Assembly (NCBI RefSeq): GCF_900142915.1
Contig: NZ_FRCM01000011.1
Location: 1 to 64,000, forward strand
Reading direction: 5' to 3'
Length of the DNA: 64,000 bases
Source: Mucilaginibacter sp. OK098
GTDB lineage: Bacteria; Bacteroidota; Bacteroidia; Sphingobacteriales; Sphingobacteriaceae
Shown here: in pieces, positions 60,302 through 64,000 of the stretch
Layout: every line of letters starts with the position of its first letter
Numbering within the stretch: position 1 is the stretch's first letter
The notes under the pieces: model-generated
Told to the model about the DNA's origin: nothing
The model's input: the letters and a program-made list of their open reading frames with translations, nothing else
The model's database searches: none
Made by a program: the position numbers and the translations under genes

Positions 60302-60892
60302 ATGAAAGAAAAACTTATTGAATCATCCTTACAGCAGTTTTTAGCTAATGGCATTCGTAATATCACCATGCAAAAACTTGTACAAACGCTGGGCATCTCT
60401 ACAAAAACCATGTACAGGTATTTTAATAATAAGGAAGAATTACTGGAGGCCTGTATCAATTTACACTATAAGGAATCTGATAAACAGGTGAAACAATTAC
60501 TGGATGGTTCGCCAAATGTGGTTGTTTCGCTTTACCGCATTTATTCCAAATCCATCGAGCTTGATTTTGGCACCAATCACCTCTTTTATCATGATCTGAA
60601 TTATTATTATCCTGCGCTGCAGGATAAAGTAATTAAACAATATACCAAAGGCGTAATGGAAACTTTAACCGGAATAATAAAAACCGGAATTGCCGAAGGA
60701 CTGTTTTTAGCCCACCTGCATCCTGGTGTTGTATTGGAGGCGTTTTCTGTTTTATATACATCCATAACACGAAATGATACTTATAAAAAATTCGGCCTTA
60801 CGCCGGATGAAATAGTTAATAACACCATTAATATTTATTTAATAGGCATATGCACCCATAAGGGGATGCAGCTATTAAATCAACTGAGTTAA
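60302..60892 (+). CDS. TetR-family transcriptional regulator
   Basis: A 196-residue regulator. The N-terminal helix-turn-helix (QQFLANGIRNITMQKLVQTLGISTKTMYRYFNNKEELLEAC) is canonical for TetR. The remaining ~140 residues are helical and would bind a ligand. The strong palindrome before it suggests autoregulation. The GH20 gene starts 21 bases after the stop, so the regulator may also control it. Confidence 0.93.
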   Translation: MKEKLIESSLQQFLANGIRNITMQKLVQTLGISTKTMYRYFNNKEELLEACINLHYKESDKQVKQLLDGSPNVVVSLYRIYSKSIELDFGTNHLFYHDLNYYYPALQDKVIKQYTKGVMETLTGIIKTGIAEGLFLAHLHPGVVLEAFSVLYTSITRNDTYKKFGLTPDEIVNNTINIYLIGICTHKGMQLLNQLS

Positions 60893-60913
60893 TTATCAAT
60901 TAAACCTAAAGTT

Positions 60914-63025
60914 ATGCATAAATTATTTACACTGTTGCTAATTTTTACAGGTATTTTATCAGCAAATGCCCAGTCGACAGATTCAATTTCCCTAATGCCC
61001 TGGCCGCAATCGGTTAAGCTTCAAAGCGGCCGGTTTGTATTTACTGACAAATTTACGGTAGGCCTTAACGGACCTGTAAGCGAAAAATTAACAGGTAGCA
61101 TTAACCGGTTTTATCAGCAAGTGGGTAAACGCACCGGGCTTTATCTTCCGCAGGAATATATTACTGTAGCGGATAACAATACCAATGCACAGCTTGTAAT
61201 CAACTTTAAAAAAACGATTTTACCGGCAATTGGTGTTGATGAAAGCTACACTTTAAGCGTTTCATCAGCAAAAATAACTATATCAGCGGCGACAGACCTT
61301 GGCGCTATGCACGGATTGGAAACTCTTTACCAGCTGGTGATGCCAGGTAAAACCGGGTATTACTGCCCTGTTATTGAAATAGCCGACTCGCCCCGGTTTA
61401 AATGGAGGGGATTGATGATAGATGTTGCCCGGCACTTTATCCCGCTTGAAGTTTTGAAAAGGAACATTGATGCAATGGCAATTGTGAAAATGAACGTACT
61501 TCACCTACACCTTTCGGACGATGAGGGCTTCCGGGTTGAATCAATGGTTTACCCAAAGCTTCAACAAAAAGGTTCAAACGGATTATACTATACACAGCAA
61601 CAAATAAAAGAACTGGTTAATTATGCGCATAACCGGGGGATAATAATTGTACCGGAGTTTGATCTTCCCGGCCATTGCTCGGGTATCCTGGCCGCATATC
61701 CTTTTTTAGCCAGTTATCCTGCCGATTATAAACCTGCCAAACGGTATAACCTGGATACTGTAAAAAATCTGAATATAATGAAGGTGATGAGGCTGATAAA
61801 CGAGGTGCAAACCCCAACTATCGACCCATCAAAAGAAAGCACCTATACGTTTTTCGACAAGTTTATTAAGGAAATGAGCGGTTTGTTCCCGGATGCCTAC
61901 CTGCATGTGGGCGCCGATGAAAATAACGGTGTTGCCTGGAAGCAAGACCCGGCCATAACAGCGTTTATGAAAGCAAAAGGCTTTAAAAGCACGGATGAAT
62001 TGCAGGCTTATTTTGTTAAAAGGATGTATGCCATCGGCAAAAAGTATAATAAGCGGCTGATAGGTTGGGAGGAAGCGTTTAATCCATCGTTACCCGAAGA
62101 TGTGATCATACAAAAATGGAAGCCTGCCCCTATTGATAGCTTATCAAACAAAATAATTCGGCACAACAACCAGTTGATAATTTCCAGCGGTTATTATCTC
62201 GATCTTTATTTTCCGGCTTATATTCATTACTTAAACGACCCGGTTTCTGCCGGGATAAGCCCAGCCGATGCAGATAAAGGCATATTAGGTGCCGAAGCTG
62301 CCATGTGGAGCGAAATGGTGAACGATGAAAATGAAGAGATCAGGGTGTGGCCCCGCGCGGCTGCCATTGCTGAAAGACTCTGGTCGGCAGCAACGGTAAA
62401 TAATGTTGACGATATGTACAGGCGGTTATCAAAAACAAATTTTGAACTGAATGACCGTGGTTTGCTGGAGAGCAGGAATTATATTAATATGCTGTCGCGA
62501 TGGGTTAACGGAGCAAACGCGGGAGCAATAAAAACGCTTGCTGATGTTTATACGCCAATAAAAGGATATAGACGGCTAATGGCGGGTATGTTTACGCCTG
62601 TTGCCGTGCATCCAACCCTTTCAAGCCCCATGGTTAACATTGCCGATGCGGTAAGATGCGATTCGGAGCCACACCTGCATTTCAGGAAATTAGTTGCCGC
62701 CTACCTTTCAAAGCATGATACAGCCTGCCTTGCCCAAATAAAATGGCAATTGCTGCAATGGCAAAACAATAAGGTGAAGTTTGATGAGCTGGCTACAAAT
62801 TCCCCTTACCTGCAAACAATAACAGACCTCTCAAATCAACTTACAGATGCAGCTGCCATTGGCTTGCAGGCATTAAACGGAGGCGGCAATAAGGATGATC
62901 AATTAAAGCAACTGCAAAAAGCAGGAATGCCTTTGCATGAAGTCCAGTTAGCTATCCTGCCAGAGATTGAGGCTTTAATTACCGGTAAGCTAAAAGATGA
63001 GCCAGCATCATACCCGTTGTTTTAA
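60914..63025 (+). CDS. GH20 beta-N-acetylhexosaminidase, exported
   Basis: A 703-residue exported glycosidase releasing terminal GlcNAc or GalNAc. The signal is residues 1-20 (NAQ). MIDVARHFIPLEVLKRNIDAM and LHLHLSDDEGFRVES near 168-210 open the catalytic barrel, and HVGADENN holds Asp335-Glu336; family members usually read HxGGDE. The middle Gly-to-Ala change is conservative. The C-terminal ~200 residues are helical. It follows the TetR gene after 21 bases, so co-transcription is likely. It could feed the nagB/anmK-linked aminosugar pathway. Confidence 0.93.
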   Translation: MHKLFTLLLIFTGILSANAQSTDSISLMPWPQSVKLQSGRFVFTDKFTVGLNGPVSEKLTGSINRFYQQVGKRTGLYLPQEYITVADNNTNAQLVINFKKTILPAIGVDESYTLSVSSAKITISAATDLGAMHGLETLYQLVMPGKTGYYCPVIEIADSPRFKWRGLMIDVARHFIPLEVLKRNIDAMAIVKMNVLHLHLSDDEGFRVESMVYPKLQQKGSNGLYYTQQQIKELVNYAHNRGIIIVPEFDLPGHCSGILAAYPFLASYPADYKPAKRYNLDTVKNLNIMKVMRLINEVQTPTIDPSKESTYTFFDKFIKEMSGLFPDAYLHVGADENNGVAWKQDPAITAFMKAKGFKSTDELQAYFVKRMYAIGKKYNKRLIGWEEAFNPSLPEDVIIQKWKPAPIDSLSNKIIRHNNQLIISSGYYLDLYFPAYIHYLNDPVSAGISPADADKGILGAEAAMWSEMVNDENEEIRVWPRAAAIAERLWSAATVNNVDDMYRRLSKTNFELNDRGLLESRNYINMLSRWVNGANAGAIKTLADVYTPIKGYRRLMAGMFTPVAVHPTLSSPMVNIADAVRCDSEPHLHFRKLVAAYLSKHDTACLAQIKWQLLQWQNNKVKFDELATNSPYLQTITDLSNQLTDAAAIGLQALNGGGNKDDQLKQLQKAGMPLHEVQLAILPEIEALITGKLKDEPASYPLF

Positions 63026-63045
63026 ATCGTAAAAAATCAACCCAT

Positions 63046-63077
63046 AAAAAAGCCAGACCTTCAGTTGAAGGCCCGGC
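63046..63077 (-). terminator. Terminator of the TIM-barrel gene on the minus strand
   Basis: A 12-bp imperfect stem (63052-63063 with 63066-63077), two-base loop, followed on the minus strand by TTTTTT (63046-63051). The stem could also fold on the plus strand below the GH20 gene. Confidence 0.7.
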
Positions 63078-63103
63078 CTGAGTTGATTGATTTATTAAGG
63101 TCT

Positions 63104-63979
63104 TTAAACTAAGTTACTTTTTATGTATGTAATGCTTTGGGTAATGCTGTCATAAGGGTTACCAGGGCAAATATCCTGTTCAACAAAGAAATATTTCATG
63201 CCTGCTTTATTTGCATGCTTAAATATATTTTTGAAATCAATTATGCCGTTACCCACCTCGGTAAACATGCGTTTTTCTGTTTTGTCCATATCCTTAACAT
63301 GCCATAGCGGGAAACGGCCCGGATGCTCATTGATCAGCGCGATAGGGTCTTGTTTGGCCTTGGTTACCCAATAAAGGTCCATTTCCATTTTTACCAGGTT
63401 TTTGTCTGTAGTACCCAGCAAGGTTTCGTACGGATACTTGCCATCTTCTTGTATAAACTCAAAATCGTGATTATGGTAGCAAAGCTGGATGCCTGCTTTT
63501 TTGCAGATCTCGCCCGCTGTGTTCAGGTCTGCACCTATTTTTTTGTAGTGATCAAGATTTCCGCGTTCGGCAGGCGACAGCCATGCGCATACCATATATT
63601 TTACGCCAACGGCAGCTGCATCATCAACAGCTTTTTGCCAGTCGTTTAATATGGTGCCTTTCATCTCCTTGCCATCTTCGCCTAAACGGTAATGGCTGCT
63701 CGGCATTATCAAACCGTTATCTTTTAAAAGCTTTGCGAATTTTGCGGCATCCATGCCGTAAAACTTCTCGCTGCCTGTATAGGTAGCTCCTTCAACAGAG
63801 GTATAGCCTATTTGCGCAACCTTAGCCAAAGCTGCTACCGGATCAGCCCCCATAGCATCCCTAACCGTGTACAATTGTAGCCCGATGTATTTTTTGTCGT
63901 AAGCAAATAACTGTGGGGCAACTAATAAACCGGCTGAAAGAACAGCCGAAGTTTTAAGAAATGATCTCCTGGTACTCAT
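63104..63979 (-). CDS. Tat-exported sugar phosphate isomerase/epimerase-like TIM-barrel protein
   Basis: A 291-residue protein with a twin-arginine signal (STRRSFLKTSAVLSAG). The body follows the AP-endonuclease-2/xylose-isomerase-like TIM barrel: GLQLYTVRD, YTSVEGATY, CYHNHDFEF (His and Asp), KMEMDLYWV, PLWHVKDMD (His) and FVEQDICPGN (Glu). These metal-binding positions match the family, whose exported members act on uncharged sugars; the substrate is unknown. The start is 21 bases from the window edge. Confidence 0.88.
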   Translation of the reverse strand: MSTRRSFLKTSAVLSAGLLVAPQLFAYDKKYIGLQLYTVRDAMGADPVAALAKVAQIGYTSVEGATYTGSEKFYGMDAAKFAKLLKDNGLIMPSSHYRLGEDGKEMKGTILNDWQKAVDDAAAVGVKYMVCAWLSPAERGNLDHYKKIGADLNTAGEICKKAGIQLCYHNHDFEFIQEDGKYPYETLLGTTDKNLVKMEMDLYWVTKAKQDPIALINEHPGRFPLWHVKDMDKTEKRMFTEVGNGIIDFKNIFKHANKAGMKYFFVEQDICPGNPYDSITQSITYIKSNLV

Positions 63980-64000
63980 TGGTTTTTAAATTGGTGAGGT

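Overview
The window comes from a Bacteroidota chromosome, most likely Sphingobacteriaceae close to Mucilaginibacter or Pedobacter. This is inferred from the genes rather than from a search: a fused NagB/PIG-L protein, lipoproteins with Cys-Lys-Lys after the lipobox, a type IX secretion-like C-terminal domain, an M56/TonB/plug fusion, BlaI-type regulation, 7TM-DISM sensing and TAnnTTTG -7 boxes. No tRNA, rRNA, intact insertion sequence, prophage or CRISPR array was seen. Short palindromic and inverted-repeat elements fill many of the intergenic gaps.

1-5 kb: aminosugar and cell-wall recycling (nagB truncated at the window start, with anmK divergent from it) and a secreted S10 carboxypeptidase. 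5-20 kb: mostly secreted or surface proteins. These are a lipoprotein with pepsin-like DTG motifs, an adhesin-head-like protein with a divergent AraC regulator, a prolyl oligopeptidase, an SGNH hydrolase, a lipoprotein serpin, an ArnT-like glycosyltransferase, an esterase and a Tat-exported metallo-beta-lactamase-fold protein; ruvC closes the block. 20-28 kb: an RNA methyltransferase, a DUF3127 protein, a type IX-like secreted protein divergent from a two-component system, and an M28 peptidase.

28-39 kb: a RES/Xre toxin-antitoxin pair with a repeated putative operator, a beta-CASP nuclease, a BlaI/M56 signalling pair in which the M56 protein carries TonB and receptor-plug domains, csaA-tadA, a manganese-type superoxide dismutase, and an MDR reductase with a PaaE-like ferredoxin reductase. 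39-49 kb: an omptin-like barrel, then a beta-glucan type locus on the minus strand (GH16, GH30, a sulfatase, a membrane sensor, GH5). The GH16 and GH30 enzymes share a nearly identical C-terminal beta-trefoil module. The sensor is a 7TM-DISM protein fused to the zinc-ribbon/helix-turn-helix head of an IS1595-family transposase.

49-57 kb is the most interesting region. modABC precedes a set of genes that looks like a redox-stress regulon: a peroxiredoxin, a methionine-rich MXKDX peptide, an ECF sigma factor with a zinc anti-sigma factor, a DUF1223 protein, a cytochrome b and a Tat-exported YedY/MsrP-like molybdoenzyme. Three promoters there share GTAAGG, exactly 15 bases, then CGACTAA: one before the sigma factor, one before the methionine-rich peptide and one before DUF1223-cytochrome b-molybdoenzyme. 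This suggests one sigma factor controlling all three units. The gene set resembles the hypochlorite-scavenging system known from Azospira. 57-64 kb holds a sugar transporter, an esterase, a TetR regulator with a large palindromic operator, a GH20 hexosaminidase and a Tat-exported sugar isomerase-like protein.
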